Shown here in pieces: positions 46,301 through 49,131 of a stretch of 64,000 nt of DNA. The number at the start of each line of letters is the position of its first letter. The stretch's first letter is position 1. Under the pieces are notes generated by a model. That model was given only the letters and a program-made list of their open reading frames with translations, did not search any database and was not told where the DNA came from. Position numbers and translations under genes: made by a program. Origin of the DNA: Ctenosaura bakeri (taxonomy: Eukaryota > Chordata > Lepidosauria > Squamata > Iguanidae); the NCBI GenBank assembly GCA_948474755.1, contig CAOLHI010001484.1, positions 248,001 to 312,000 of the forward strand. Reading direction: 5' to 3'.

Positions 46301-47611
46301 CACCACATAATGTTACTTATTTCTTGCTTTAGTAAAACACTACTCCAAGGGATGATCTTTGGACCAGTGCTGGTCCCTGAGCCGCCAGTTCCTGGAGAAT
46401 TTCTATGAAAGAAAGAAGCAATGGTAGCCAATGGGCACAAATATAGTGCTAGCCCCTGGCATGCTGGAAAAAATATCTGATGTGTTCCCCACATCAGATA
46501 GCTCGAGGCACACTGCTTTTAGTATACAGTTTAGTAGTAGAGGCTGTGAAGCTGCATTGTGCCTGTTATTTTTCCCTTATCTTTCAGCTATGATGTAATT
46601 AATTTTTTAAATGTTAATTAAAATATATATTTTTCCCTTTAGTTCAATTTGTTTTTACTGTTGATGTACAGTTTTCAGACAAAGTTACAGGGGAAGACAG
46701 AGGGGACTTTCACACTTACCAAAATAACCAAAGGCCTTTCCACACTACACTGGTTATAGTGCTATTATTCCACTTTCAACCTCCTATGGAATCCTGGGGT
46801 TTGCAGTCGAAGGCCCTTTTGAATTCTCAGCCAGGGAGCTCTTTGGCCCCAGTAAACGACAGACCCCAGAATCGCACAGGAGGCTGAAAGTGGAATAATA
46901 GCGCTGCAACAGTGCGGAGCGGACAGGACCCACGCCTCCCCCTTCCCCGTACCTGTTCTCGCCTTCGTCCTTGTAAGTGTTGAGGAAGAGCCCCTGCTCA
47001 GACGGGCTGGAGTGAATTCTCCCCTGGAAGGCGAACCGGAGCTCGTAGAGGGCGCCGGCGCTCAGGTTCTCGCGCAGCTCCAGGACCACGTACTGGTTCG
47101 CCTGGGCTTCCCACAGCCCGGCTACGGGGACCGGCCGAGGGCCGCGGCTGCCGTTGCCGCCCTCGGGGGCGTCGCCCAGGGGCCCCCAGACGGCGGCGCC
47201 TTGGTAGGTGAGCTCGTGGCCGTGGAGGAGCACCGTGGCCGTGGGCCGGCGGCAGCGGACGGTGATGTTCACCTGCCCGCTGTGCGTGCGCGGCTCGGGC
47301 AGGCCGGGCGCCATGTGGGGCCACAGCAGGAGCGAGTAGCGCAGAGGCGCCAGGTGCGCCGACAGGCGCGGGTGGTCCCAGGGGCCCGGCGGCCGCTTCG
47401 GGGGCCCGGCGCTGGCGTTCGGCGCCGCCGCCGTCGGGGTGGCCGCCCCCGCGCCCTCCTCCTGCCGCCGCCGCTGCTCCCCTTCCAGCTCCCGCGCGCA
47501 GCGCCCGTACAGGATCGCCAGCACGAGGAGCGCCAGGAGCAAGGCGGCCAAGAGCACCGCCAGGAGGATGCCGGACTTCTTGCCCAGGTAGTAGCCCGAG
47601 CGCAGCTTCAT
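1486..47611 (-). CDS. LVRN: LVRN (laeverin / aminopeptidase Q), exons 1-14 of a longer gene
   Basis: Fourteen exons on the minus strand join in phase into 745 codons. Laeverin is a type II membrane zinc aminopeptidase of the M1 family (gluzincins), related to aminopeptidase N. The N-terminus has a short basic cytosolic tail, a signal anchor at about residues 14-36 and a stalk. The conserved parts include YPCFDEPA (exon 2), the exopeptidase motif as GAMEH (379-383, exon 5), the zinc site HELGH (415-419) followed 18 residues later by Glu438 in NEGFASY (exon 6), and the transition-state tyrosine at about Y503 (exon 7). The match is better to laeverin than to ANPEP: RTERGKE-like in exon 3, QDDLW in exon 9, FPEM in exon 12. 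Human LVRN has about 990 residues, so roughly 245 C-terminal residues lie past the left edge. The coding sequence is intact in this window; only a GC donor and GAMEH are unusual. Confidence 0.95.
2461..2562. repeat. ICR of the old DIRS element
   Basis: 2461-2518 is nearly the reverse complement of the left end 2206-2265. Its core, including ACAGGTAAGCAACCTGT, is also conserved in the ICR of the younger copy, although most of the element has diverged. Confidence 0.8.
2951..3304 (-). pseudogene. YR fragment of the old DIRS element
   Basis: 117 codons: [51 protein letters not shown]. It aligns with the YR region between Arg I and the HxxR box of the younger copy. The part with Arg I is deleted and the catalytic Tyr part is not in this frame. 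Confidence 0.85.
3345..5394 (-). pseudogene. RT-RNase H remnants of the old DIRS element
   Basis: Fragments in several frames: 3439-3741 ([20 protein letters not shown]), 3771-4091 ([20 protein letters not shown]), 4499-4858 ([18 protein letters not shown]) and 4855-5394 ([20 protein letters not shown]). Multiple frameshifts and stops separate them, and the first RNase H Asp is Asn. It cannot make a functional enzyme. Confidence 0.85.
5400..6030 (-). pseudogene. Gag C-terminal remnants of the old DIRS element
   Basis: Minus-strand pieces such as [40 protein letters not shown] and [20 protein letters not shown] align with the Gag C-terminal half of the younger copy. Similarity stops before the TTTC microsatellite at 6099. 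Confidence 0.8.
6099..6150. repeat. (TTTC)n microsatellite
   Basis: About 13 tandem TTTC units directly after the broken end of the old DIRS element. Confidence 0.95.
6151..7628. other. LVRN intron 13, right part
   Basis: Unique-looking AT-rich sequence; a 25-base hairpin (7461-7485, CTTTGACTAAT arms) is the only structure seen. Confidence 0.5.
7629..7684 (-). CDS. LVRN: LVRN exon 13
   Basis: Acceptor AG at 7685-7686, donor GTAAGCAT at 7621-7628, 56 bp, phase 0 to 2. It encodes [18 protein letters not shown], the start of the helical C-terminal domain (relatives read IPVIxRxQLIxDAF). Confidence 0.92.
8544..8683 (-). CDS. LVRN: LVRN exon 12
   Basis: Acceptor AG at 8684-8685, donor GTAAGG at 8538-8543, 140 bp, phase 1 to 0. 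It encodes [30 protein letters not shown], then [14 protein letters not shown]. The GYYRINYD motif is shared by M1 enzymes; FPEM is laeverin-like. Confidence 0.96.
8684..9670. other. LVRN intron 11, left part
   Basis: AT-rich, with a poly(A) run near 9147-9160 and TATATAT stretches; no gene or clear repeat. Confidence 0.5.
9686..12552 (-). mobile_element. 5'-truncated L1-type LINE with target-site duplication
   Basis: Flanked by 15-bp repeats (9671-9685 and 12553-12567, CCAAGATCTTGCTTT with one mismatch). The poly(A) of the minus strand appears as T-run from 9686. It encodes L1-like [67 protein letters not shown] (11706-12590), FADDLAIT (11489-11812), and the Cys-containing C-terminus [20 protein letters not shown] (10117-10659). 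Four or more frameshifts or stops make it inactive. Endonuclease and ORF1 are absent. Confidence 0.93.
10117..12552 (-). pseudogene. L1 ORF2 remnant (reverse transcriptase and C-terminal domain)
   Basis: The coding trace runs through segments 12552-11706, 11812-11489, 11487-11068, 11031-10843 and 10659-10117 in changing frames. The FADD motif of RT is kept. The N-terminal endonuclease domain is not present because of 5' truncation. Confidence 0.88.
12571..12752 (-). mobile_element. tRNA-derived SINE (Sauria-SINE-like)
   Basis: Contains the head with GGTTCGATTCCC-like box B (minus sense), GGAAACTCACTGG and the tail CACCATAAGTCGGAAAC. It lies directly beside the right target duplication of the L1. 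Confidence 0.78.
13343..13419 (-). CDS. LVRN: LVRN exon 11
   Basis: Acceptor AG at 13420-13421, donor GTAAGTATTC at 13333-13342, 77 bp, phase 2 to 1. It encodes [20 protein letters not shown] then LNESS, the beta-sandwich domain with WI(I/V)PI. Confidence 0.93.
13690..13785 (+). mobile_element. L2-type LINE/SINE 3' end fragment
   Basis: TGCTGTACCCTGCCTAGAGC CTTGGGGAGAGGCAGG TAAGAAATAAAATTA resembles the common L2 3' end. No coding part. Confidence 0.5.
15314..15474 (-). CDS. LVRN: LVRN exon 10
   Basis: Acceptor AG at 15475-15476, donor GTGAGTC at 15307-15313, 161 bp, phase 0 to 2. It encodes [20 protein letters not shown], then [18 protein letters not shown] and VTNSTK. This matches the IMDxWT-QSGFPV region that ends the catalytic domain and starts the beta-sandwich domain. 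Confidence 0.92.
17355..17420 (-). CDS. LVRN: LVRN exon 9
   Basis: Acceptor AG at 17421-17422, donor GTAC at 17351-17354, 66 bp, 22 codons. It encodes [20 protein letters not shown] then QK, very close to the laeverin segment around QDDLW. Confidence 0.95.
17538..17603 (-). CDS. LVRN: LVRN exon 8
   Basis: Acceptor AG at 17604-17605, donor GTGAGTT at 17531-17537, 66 bp, 22 codons. It encodes [20 protein letters not shown] followed by LH, the helix after the catalytic tyrosine. Intron 8 is only 117 bp. Confidence 0.95.
17887..18203. mobile_element. pogo/Tigger-like MITE with TA duplication
   Basis: CAGTCAGCCCTCCACATTTG at the left, GGAGGGATGACTG at the right, TA on both sides. Non-coding. Confidence 0.75.
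18934..19074 (-). CDS. LVRN: LVRN exon 7 (catalytic tyrosine)
   Basis: Acceptor AG at 19075-19076, donor GTAAAAAC ending at 18933, 141 bp, 47 codons, phase 0. It starts [16 protein letters not shown] and ends [10 protein letters not shown]. The Tyr in TYMK matches the transition-state tyrosine of M1 enzymes (YSKG in relatives). The middle of the exon is weakly conserved, as is normal for this part of the family. Confidence 0.93.
20098..20211 (-). CDS. LVRN: LVRN exon 6 (third zinc ligand)
   Basis: Acceptor AG at 20212-20213, donor GTAAGTA at 20091-20097, 114 bp, 38 codons, phase 0. It encodes [20 protein letters not shown], with the zinc ligand Glu438 exactly 18 residues after the second His of HELGH, then [11 protein letters not shown]. 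Confidence 0.96.
22292..22477. repeat. DIRS left inverted terminal repeat
   Basis: The outer 59 bases (22292-22350) are complementary to 22532-22590 with one mismatch. Bases 22343-22477 are the reverse complement of 28218-28352 without a mismatch. Read in element sense, this is the 3' end and contains a consensus splice donor, CAG|GTAAGC. Confidence 0.95.
22532..22627. repeat. DIRS internal complementary region (ICR)
   Basis: 22532-22590 complements the left outer end (22292-22350, one mismatch). 22590/91-22627 complements the right outer end (28339-28376, no mismatch). The boundary at 22590/22591 corresponds to the fusion of both termini, so the ICR carries the template for the circle junction, as known from DIRS-1. 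Confidence 0.93.
22665..25505 (-). CDS. DIRS tyrosine recombinase (C-terminal third) in a 946-codon open frame
   Basis: The recombinase proper starts at about residue 590 (near 23735): [20 protein letters not shown], then [10 protein letters not shown] (core-binding part). The catalytic part has Arg I in [11 protein letters not shown], the HxxR box as HSTR (about 889-892), Trp in the second His/Trp position (about 915) and the nucleophile in FVRHYRL (about Y925). The R-HxxR-W-Y set is complete. DIRS elements use this enzyme instead of an integrase to insert circular DNA without target duplication. The first roughly 570 codons lie over the RT frame and resemble no known protein. How YR is translated (frameshift, reinitiation, internal start) cannot be seen. 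Confidence 0.9.
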   Translation of the reverse strand: MAVCHYGLLGAFHRPSWLRHRVSRYSSSRRLLLHAVESGPPGRDPIPPPERGDRAAPARGQDHRLLLQVLHGTESRRYPPADPRPQRGELLHPPQKVQDGHDTVDPTLPTSRGLVRLHRSPRRILPYRHSPAAQTVPPLRSRRHLLPVQGAAVRTLDCPKGLHQVHGPGGILPADEGRFRLPLPRRLAVGGVLQTETLPRRPHDVVTPDPPWSTSESEEVPPRAGEDLGLHRGDARLDLRQGVPSRVSSTNLDPGRRSRSYGPDVICEKRPAALGLHGCDDRCDISRQAESKTSSTLVRPHIRPPARRTDTPTAAAGRRPLIPPMVAVAMQSHVRDAFPTADTEGDGNDRRLPVWMGCPLRRSQSPRQMDRRRDRSPYQRAGAARRLESPTGVPPCRGGAHGPDSDGQHHRRLLHQQTRWDSFHDPARHRARPVGMVHSPAHASRGGSPGRAGEHHGRRPQQGHLIPSRMVSLRRGVQIDSGPLGRTIDRPLRDQGKREVSPILFQSGPRSCLHRGRFPVSVDRGTPLRVPAVPAARPDDIEDPRRPSRRDPGSPVLAEATLVRTPATSRVRRPAPVATDTGPALPLRRPSPPSGPATPGPPCLEDIALDDPVLGTVLVAARKESTRRNYQYKWRRFLTFANERSEPVSPAGLSTVLHFLLHLRQQGLAFPSLKVYLSAIVAYQPPRSAASAFFRNDTVKRFLKGLHHLYPPVSPPLPPWSLSLVLSQLTKPPFEPMATSDDRLLTMKTAFLVAVTSARRAGEITALRSDEPFTVFHRDKVVLRPDISFLPKVVSSFHLNQDIILPAFFPNPTTPLERSLHSLDVRRALAFYKDRTASFRQTPHLFVCYGRRRKGLKVSTQRFSKWVVRTIELAYELARKPPPVLLRAHSTRAVATSAALLRGVDLHELCRVATWSQPSTFVRHYRLDCRSRRDARFGREVLASVL
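23792..25591 (-). CDS. DIRS reverse transcriptase - RNase H (with MT-like C-terminal domain)
   Basis: 599 codons, uninterrupted. [10 protein letters not shown] near 111-118, first catalytic Asp in [13 protein letters not shown] (D148), PFGLSTAP (181-188) and YLDD (212-215). RNase H: TTDAS (D379), NALELLA (E411), LTDNTTA (D436), TADALSR (D487), so the D-E-D-D set is complete. Residues about 519-599 (DLFA.., [18 protein letters not shown]) match the DIRS domain often likened to Dam-type methyltransferases; here FPPF stands at the motif, so methylation activity is doubtful. The protein would copy the element RNA. It overlaps the long YR frame for 1.7 kb. Confidence 0.93.
   Translation of the reverse strand: MPGRTHQYPLFSLPSALGDRPTLARHLAEWQYVTTDSWVLSIVRLGYAIEFLDIPPRGVYYSTPSSPALLEEIQSLLQKGAIEQLPQEAKTTGFFSRYFTVPKADGTLRPILDLRGVNYYIRPKRFKMVTIPSILPFLHRGDWFASIDLRDAYFHIAIRPQHRRYLRFAVDDTCYQYKVLPFGLSTAPRVFTKCMAPVVSYLRTKGASVFPYLDDWLLVASCKQRLYHDVHMTLSLLTRLGLRVNPKKSHLEPARILDFIGATLDSTSARAYLPESRARTLIRAAAHARTAPTLSARSVQQLLGYMAATTAVTYLARLRARPLQHWFVRIFDPLRDEQTLRLQLPGDVRSSLRWWQSRCNLMSGMPFQQPTPKVTVTTDASLYGWGAHCGDLRVRDRWTDDETALHINALELLAVWKALRAFRHAVAGRTVLILTDNTTAVCYINRQGGTHSTTLLDIALDLWEWCIRLHTHPVAVHLAGQENTTADALSRDTSSHHEWSLSGEAFRLIRDRWGEPSIDLFATRENAKCRRFCSRAGHDRASIGDAFQFPWTGELLYAFPPFPLLGRTISKILADRADAILVAPYWPRQHWFAPLLQAA
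25593..26580 (-). pseudogene. DIRS Gag, C-terminal part, in two further frames
   Basis: Gag-like sequence continues from about 26580 in a second frame (open 26536-25805; [20 protein letters not shown], then [17 protein letters not shown]). Near 25945 it passes to a third frame, with [20 protein letters not shown], ending at the stop at 25593-25595. The older copy at 2206-6090 aligns across these segments (for example [12 protein letters not shown]), so all three frames are real Gag. The two shifts are probably 1-base indels (mutation or assembly error); programmed frameshifting is less likely. The stop overlaps the RT start by a few bases. Confidence 0.65.
26392..28161 (-). CDS. DIRS Gag, N-terminal part with zinc-knuckle-like cluster and RS domain
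   Basis: The 589-codon frame starts at 28161, but the Met at residue 40 (28044) is the more likely start because the conserved part begins there. Residues 47-79 hold a Cys/His cluster (CX2C, CX2C, His, CX2C). A Lys-rich block (about 190-205) and a Pro-rich block follow. Residues about 264-417 form an arginine-serine-rich domain with many RSRS, SPRY and RSP units, like SR splicing proteins. An acidic Ser-rich part follows. At about residue 525 the Gag-like sequence moves to another frame and the last 60 residues of this ORF are off-frame. Gag of DIRS elements packages the RNA; a role for the RS domain is unknown. Confidence 0.8.
   Translation of the reverse strand: MACCFFTVLRTFGLSLTSLSDSPFGFRLFGFRSLAFLRLMSALFKKCVSCGRKVALNDGHKECLFCLGESHNIRTCPICRDFTPQTLRNRSARLKSYCWEQSLRAIDETSTSKMADKKTTTPSTVSAAAVPSTSSVSGSVPAKTPILALPRIPKLSAAAKSAKGSSTARKAEAPLTETPAKKRPAPDGGKGKEKEKKKKKKEKKRSPAGDAQPPTPPPTQQPSKGRGESVDLSEDEIEDVPQQRPDSPVADPPTLVEERHRPLSRHRSADLQQREPSASPERRSTSFRSRSRSSERPVASPPPRETREEQPRSSASRYTSASYVARYARESEWRERPASYRSHSPSYRDRYHRGPSRWETFRRSRSPRRQRESRSPRGDEARYRRRRSRSPSDRRSFSRSPSPRYHRAREPSPRYRAISPPPRVTATATRPTESVVTERATTTSACQTTPVTTKRVKSVVSHPKRDAAATTAPAAEKPRKATPAATTKEPESERREDSPSSESYDSSAESEVSEAASQESPPLGFGDPIQILLQRTSTSSLRCCSAWPLPSALRSPMRSRRMMIQPSPFSRRSDLPRPRCLSCPGYPDW
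28218..28376. repeat. DIRS right inverted terminal repeat
   Basis: 28218-28352 is the exact reverse complement of 22343-22477. The outer 38 bases (28339-28376) match the ICR instead of the left ITR, so the two ITRs differ at their outermost ends in the DIRS way. Confidence 0.93.
29161..29315 (-). CDS. LVRN: LVRN exon 5 (exopeptidase motif and zinc-binding HELGH), GC donor
   Basis: Acceptor AG at 29316-29317, 155 bp, phase 1 to 0. It encodes the exopeptidase motif as GAMEH (379-383; the M1 consensus is GAMEN) and ends with HELGHQ, the first half of the HEXXH-X18-E zinc site. The exon has to end after CAG for exon 6 to continue with TGG TTT. The intron then starts with GC (29159-29160, CAG|GCATGTGG), so intron 5 looks like a GC-AG intron. 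The GT a few bases further would shift the frame. Confidence 0.93.
29844..30254. mobile_element. Non-autonomous DNA transposon, GGCC ends, 3-bp TSD
   Basis: Ends GGCCCTTTCTGC and GCGGAAAGGGCC are inverted; TAG flanks both sides (29841-29843, 30255-30257). The interior (CAGCACAGCCTGAGAAAGTA) is shared with 43541-43972 and 30936-31345. No transposase. Confidence 0.8.
30936..31345. mobile_element. Non-autonomous DNA transposon, GGCC family, right end lost
   Basis: Starts GGCCCTTTTTATAC; contains GTGCAGCCTGGGAAGGTCCC and a CpG-rich interior like 43541-43972. A short inverted repeat TTTTCGGCTTTAAGCCGAAAA occurs around 31068-31090. The right terminus is not recognisable after 31340. Confidence 0.6.
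32297..32423 (-). CDS. LVRN: LVRN exon 4
   Basis: Acceptor AG at 32424-32425, donor GTATGT at 32291-32296, 127 bp, phase 0 to 1. It encodes [10 protein letters not shown], then [20 protein letters not shown] and YPLSKT, the segment joining the N-terminal domain to the thermolysin-like catalytic domain. Confidence 0.95.
32677..32834. repeat. Foldback element with about 35-bp inverted arms
   Basis: GTCCTGAAAATGAGGAATAC and its complement GTATTCCTCATTTTCAGGAC close a 158-bp sequence with an AT-rich centre. Intron 3 of LVRN. No protein. Confidence 0.85.
32935..33360. repeat. Large imperfect inverted repeat (foldback MITE-like)
   Basis: Left arm has CTAGTCTGCAGGTCTTATGC (33006-33025) and the right arm TGCATAAGACCCAGCTGACTAG-like (33281-33302). 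The inner part, GTTCATATTTTGATTGCA at 33109-33126, pairs with TGCAATCAAAATATAGAC at 33183-33200. Centre near 33150. Confidence 0.72.
33420..33615 (+). mobile_element. tRNA-derived SINE (Sauria-SINE-like)
   Basis: Degenerate head followed by GGAAACCTACTGGGTGACC and the tail AGGGTCACCATAAGTCAGAA ending in CACAACAACAA. Confidence 0.78.
34395..34510. repeat. CTCCAGATGTTG-family repeat, diverged
   Basis: CCCTCCAAATGTTGTTGGAC and GGGCTGCATCTGGAGGGC; inverted arms partly decayed. Confidence 0.5.
34590..34700 (-). mobile_element. tRNA-derived SINE, head fragment
   Basis: Minus-sense head with CTAAAACTCTGGAGACC and GGAAACCC; no 3' tail remains. Confidence 0.6.
35599..35825 (-). mobile_element. 5S-rRNA-derived SINE
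   Basis: The reverse complement of 35730-35825 follows the 5S rRNA sequence (GATCTTGGAAAGTAAG-like, then GGTTGGTACTTGAATGG). The SINE tail extends left to 35599. It is diverged and not a functional 5S gene. Confidence 0.75.
35840..37440 (+). mobile_element. RTE/BovB LINE, internally deleted and degenerate
   Basis: BovB 5'-UTR-like sequence (about 35925-36000) passes directly into the RT region from about 36030 (AGPDG-like start, [40 protein letters not shown] at 36318-36551). A later segment (36806-37150) has [20 protein letters not shown] and [19 protein letters not shown]. The 3' end near 37430 has AACAACAACAAC. The endonuclease part is missing and the frame has many stops. Confidence 0.85.
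37443..37680 (+). mobile_element. tRNA-derived SINE (Sauria-SINE-like), nearly full length
   Basis: Head GAGAGCCAGTGTGATATAAT with AGGGTTCAAATCCC (box B), then CTACTGGGTGATCTTAGGC, and tail AGGGTCACCATAAGTCAGAA with CACAACAACA. It follows a BovB 3' end only a few bases away. Confidence 0.85.
38185..38605 (+). mobile_element. 5S-rRNA-derived SINE, split by a MITE
   Basis: 38195-38295 follows 5S rRNA (TTGGAAGCTAAGAAAGGTCA, GGACTTGGATGGGAGACTGC, CCAGGTGCTATAG). The tail restarts at about 38480 (GGCAAAACCATCTCTGATTA, CCATAAGTCAGCAGGC). A palindromic MITE lies between (38301-38479). Confidence 0.82.
38301..38479. mobile_element. Palindromic MITE inside a 5S-derived SINE
   Basis: Inverted arms with CTGTTATA, TAGAATTCTGGAATTTGTAG and the complementary CTACAAACCCC-like side; right end GTGTGGAAAGGCC. 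The flanking triplets (ATG and CTG) agree at two of three positions. Confidence 0.72.
39270..39445 (-). CDS. LVRN: LVRN exon 3
   Basis: Acceptor AG at 39446-39447, donor GTGAATATG ending at 39269, 176 bp, ends in phase 0. It encodes [25 protein letters not shown] and TTERGNE, the last part of the M1 N-terminal domain. The TTERGNE segment resembles laeverin rather than aminopeptidase N. Potential glycosylation sites: NES, NET, NWT. Confidence 0.95.
40289..40319. repeat. (AC)n microsatellite
   Basis: About 15 AC units in LVRN intron 2. Confidence 0.95.
40748..40890 (-). CDS. LVRN: LVRN exon 2
   Basis: Acceptor AG at 40891-40892, donor GTAAGTC at 40741-40747, 143 bp. The first base completes the Arg codon of exon 1 and one base is carried over at the end. 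It encodes [14 protein letters not shown], the M1 signature [15 protein letters not shown] and [14 protein letters not shown]. The usual FPCFDEP has Tyr for the first Phe. Confidence 0.95.
41530..42080. mobile_element. pogo/Tigger-like MITE, reverse orientation
   Basis: Right end AATGTGGAGGGAGGACTG followed by TA; interior AATAATCAAATTTGTGAAGG is the complement of the same family at 59015. The left end is uncertain. Internal imperfect duplications (41590-41900) with TGCCTAGGTGCA-type units. Confidence 0.6.
43541..43972. mobile_element. Non-autonomous DNA transposon, GGCC ends, 3-bp TSD
   Basis: Ends GGCCCTTTCTGCAC and GTGCGAAAAAGGCC; AAG on both flanks (43538-43540, 43973-43975). The 432-bp interior is CpG rich and carries no transposase; the 149-codon minus-strand ORF inside is not gene-like. 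Confidence 0.8.
44093..46732. other. LVRN intron 1, right part
   Basis: Other than the SINE at 44900-45117 and the MITE at 46733, no gene, RNA or clear repeat is seen. Confidence 0.45.
44900..45117 (-). mobile_element. tRNA-derived SINE with L2-type tail
   Basis: Minus-sense head GAGCTCTGGTGGTGCAGTGG TTAAATGC with box-B-like GAGTTCGATCC; tail similar to the copies at 54440 and 58365. Confidence 0.75.
46733..46930. mobile_element. Palindromic MITE beside the LVRN exon 1 donor
   Basis: Left end GGCCTTTCCACAC; both arms carry the ATTATTCCACTTTCA motif in inverted orientation; the right end is decayed. It ends about 20 bases inside intron 1 from the exon 1 splice donor. Confidence 0.72.
46953..47611 (-). 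CDS. LVRN: LVRN exon 1 (start codon, signal anchor, N-terminal beta domain)
   Basis: It codes for residues 1-219 plus two bases of an Arg codon. The start is the ATG at 47609-47611, with A at -3, directly before [15 protein letters not shown] hydrophobic Leu/Ala-rich stretch (about 14-36) is the signal anchor. A Glu/Arg then Ala/Pro/Thr stalk follows, then GPWD and the start of the M1 N-terminal domain with VNITVRC and [12 protein letters not shown]. Sequons include NAS, NIT, NGS and NLS. The donor is GAACAG|GTAC (GT at 46951-46952). The exon is very CpG rich. Confidence 0.95.
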
Positions 47612-47623
47612 CCTGGCGCCCGG

Positions 47624-47647
47624 CTCCTTCCTTCCTTCCTTCCTTCC
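47624..47647. repeat. (TTCC)n microsatellite just upstream of the LVRN start codon
   Basis: About six TTCC units; in LVRN sense this is a GGAA repeat ending about 13 bases before the ATG. It lies in the presumed 5' UTR. Confidence 0.85.
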
Positions 47648-47977
47648 CGCGCGGAGGACGGGAGAGCGCGGACGGGCGACGGAGTGGAAAGAGACGGAGG
47701 CTCTCCTCGACGAAGGAAGGGGGTCCCGGTCACCTCATCGCCTCACCGGAGACGGGCGCGGCTGACTGCAAGAGGACGCTCCGGGCAAGAAACACCGGAG
47801 TCCGACTGAGGCCAAACAAAGGGTTGGCCGGAGACTGAATGGAGCACACCCACGCCGCCCGACCGCTCCTTCGGCGACCCAAAATCCCATCCTTCCTCCC
47901 CGCCTCTTCTCCTCAGCAGCGGACGGAAGTGCCAGACTCATCCCAAAGCCTTATCTCCTCCTCGGGAAAGTGAGGAG

Positions 47978-48134
47978 GGCCATTTCCGCACTAGCTTGTT
48001 ACAGCGCGATGATTCCACTTTCAACATCCTCTGGAATCCTGGGGCTTGCAGTTTCGGGAGGGGCCGGCCCCAGGATTCCAGAGGATGTTGAAAGTGGAAT
48101 CATCGCGCTATAACAAGCTAGTGCGGAAATGGCC
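47978..48134. mobile_element. Palindromic MITE (foldback), GGCC ends
   Basis: 157 bp, almost entirely one inverted repeat centred near 48056. GAG flanks both sides (47975-47977, 48135-48137). The arm contains GCGCGATGATTCCACTTTCA. It lies in the LVRN CpG island about 370 bp upstream of the start codon. Confidence 0.88.
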
Positions 48135-48581
48135 GAGGGCTTCTGGTTGCGCTTCTCCCTCGGCGCTACAGCCTCTCCAGCTCTTCTCACCCGGCAGCGG
48201 CGAAGCCAATGAGGGAAAGCCAAGCAGAGGGGGCGATGCGGGGGCTTGGCGGGCGCCCCCCTTCCCTCCCTTGAGGAAAATGGCCTCCCCCGCCACCTCA
48301 GAAGGCCGCCCTCACGTAGCTAGGCGCTGAGGCACATTGCATTTTTTTTTTAAATAAAAGTTCATTAAGTGCTTTAATCCCCTCCAGATTGGAAAAGAAC
48401 TCTCTTCTCATTCTGTCTCATGTTCTACAGCAGTGGTTCTTAACCTTTTCTTTACCGGTGACCCCCTGCAAATATAATTTTTTACTGGGGAGGCCCAAGA
48501 TTTAGTTCAAGATTTAAATCCTTAAATTTAGATTTATATATTCAAATATTTATTTGAATTTTAAAGGCTGAGGGAGACTAG

Positions 48582-48735
48582 GAACATTTCCGCACGACAC
48601 TCTTATAGCGTGATGATTCCACTTTCAACCTCCTATGGAATCCTGGGGTTTGCAGTTCCGGGAGGGGCCGGCTGGATTCCATAGGAGGTTGAAAGTGGAA
48701 TCATCACGCTATAAGAGTGTCGTGCGGAAATGGCC
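48582..48735. mobile_element. Palindromic MITE (foldback), GGCC ends
   Basis: 154 bp; arms of at least 53 bases are exactly complementary. TAG flanks both sides (48579-48581, 48736-48738). The left terminal GGCC is mutated to GAAC. Same family as 47978-48134, with different bases in the outer arm. Confidence 0.88.
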
Positions 48736-48744
48736 TAGGATTCA

Positions 48745-48915
48745 AATGTCTGCTCAGAGACTGGGTGATCTTGGGCAAACTACATTCTCTCAGCCTCCAA
48801 GGCAGAGGCAAACTTTCTGAACAAATCTTGCAAAAAATAAAAACCCACTCTGTGGTAGGTTTACTTTAGGGGGTGCCATAAGTCAGAAGTGACTTGCAGG
48901 CGCACAACAACAAAG
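48745..48915 (+). mobile_element. tRNA-derived SINE, 3' part
   Basis: CTGGGTGATCTTGGGCAAAC, AACAAATCTTGC, GCCATAAGTCAGAAGTGACT and GCACAACAACAA. The head is missing. Confidence 0.75.
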
Positions 48916-48964
48916 TGCCACTGACACAGCGTGGTTCTTTCTAGCCATCATGTCTCTTTCCTTT

Positions 48965-49131
48965 GAAAACTGATTTATGATGACCCTAAAGTACGCCTAT
49001 CATTAGGGGGGTTTTGGCAAGATTTGTTGCCTTTGACTTTCTCTAAGGCTGAGAGAATGTTGCTTGCCTGAGGTAACCCAGTGGGTTTCCATGGCCGAGT
49101 GGGAATTCAAACCATGGTCTCTAGGTTCATA
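48965..49131 (-). mobile_element. tRNA-derived SINE, 3' and middle part
   Basis: Minus sense: GGAAACCCACTGGGTTACC and a tail trace at 48975 (TTATGATGACCC on the plus strand). The head side is cut by the DNA element at 49132. Confidence 0.7.

Larger units (their letters stand above)
46920..48320. promoter_or_regulatory. CpG island over LVRN exon 1 and the promoter region
   Basis: CpG dinucleotides are dense from the exon 1 donor to about 48.3 kb, against an AT-rich CpG-poor surrounding. No TATA box is evident upstream of the start codon on the minus strand. Part of the island is a palindromic MITE (47978-48134). The exact transcription start cannot be read from the sequence. Confidence 0.6.

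Noticed and set aside
47012..47809. 265-codon plus-strand ORF opposite LVRN exon 1
   Set aside because: It is the antisense of a GC-rich exon and has Arg/Gly/Pro-rich composition without a recognisable domain.
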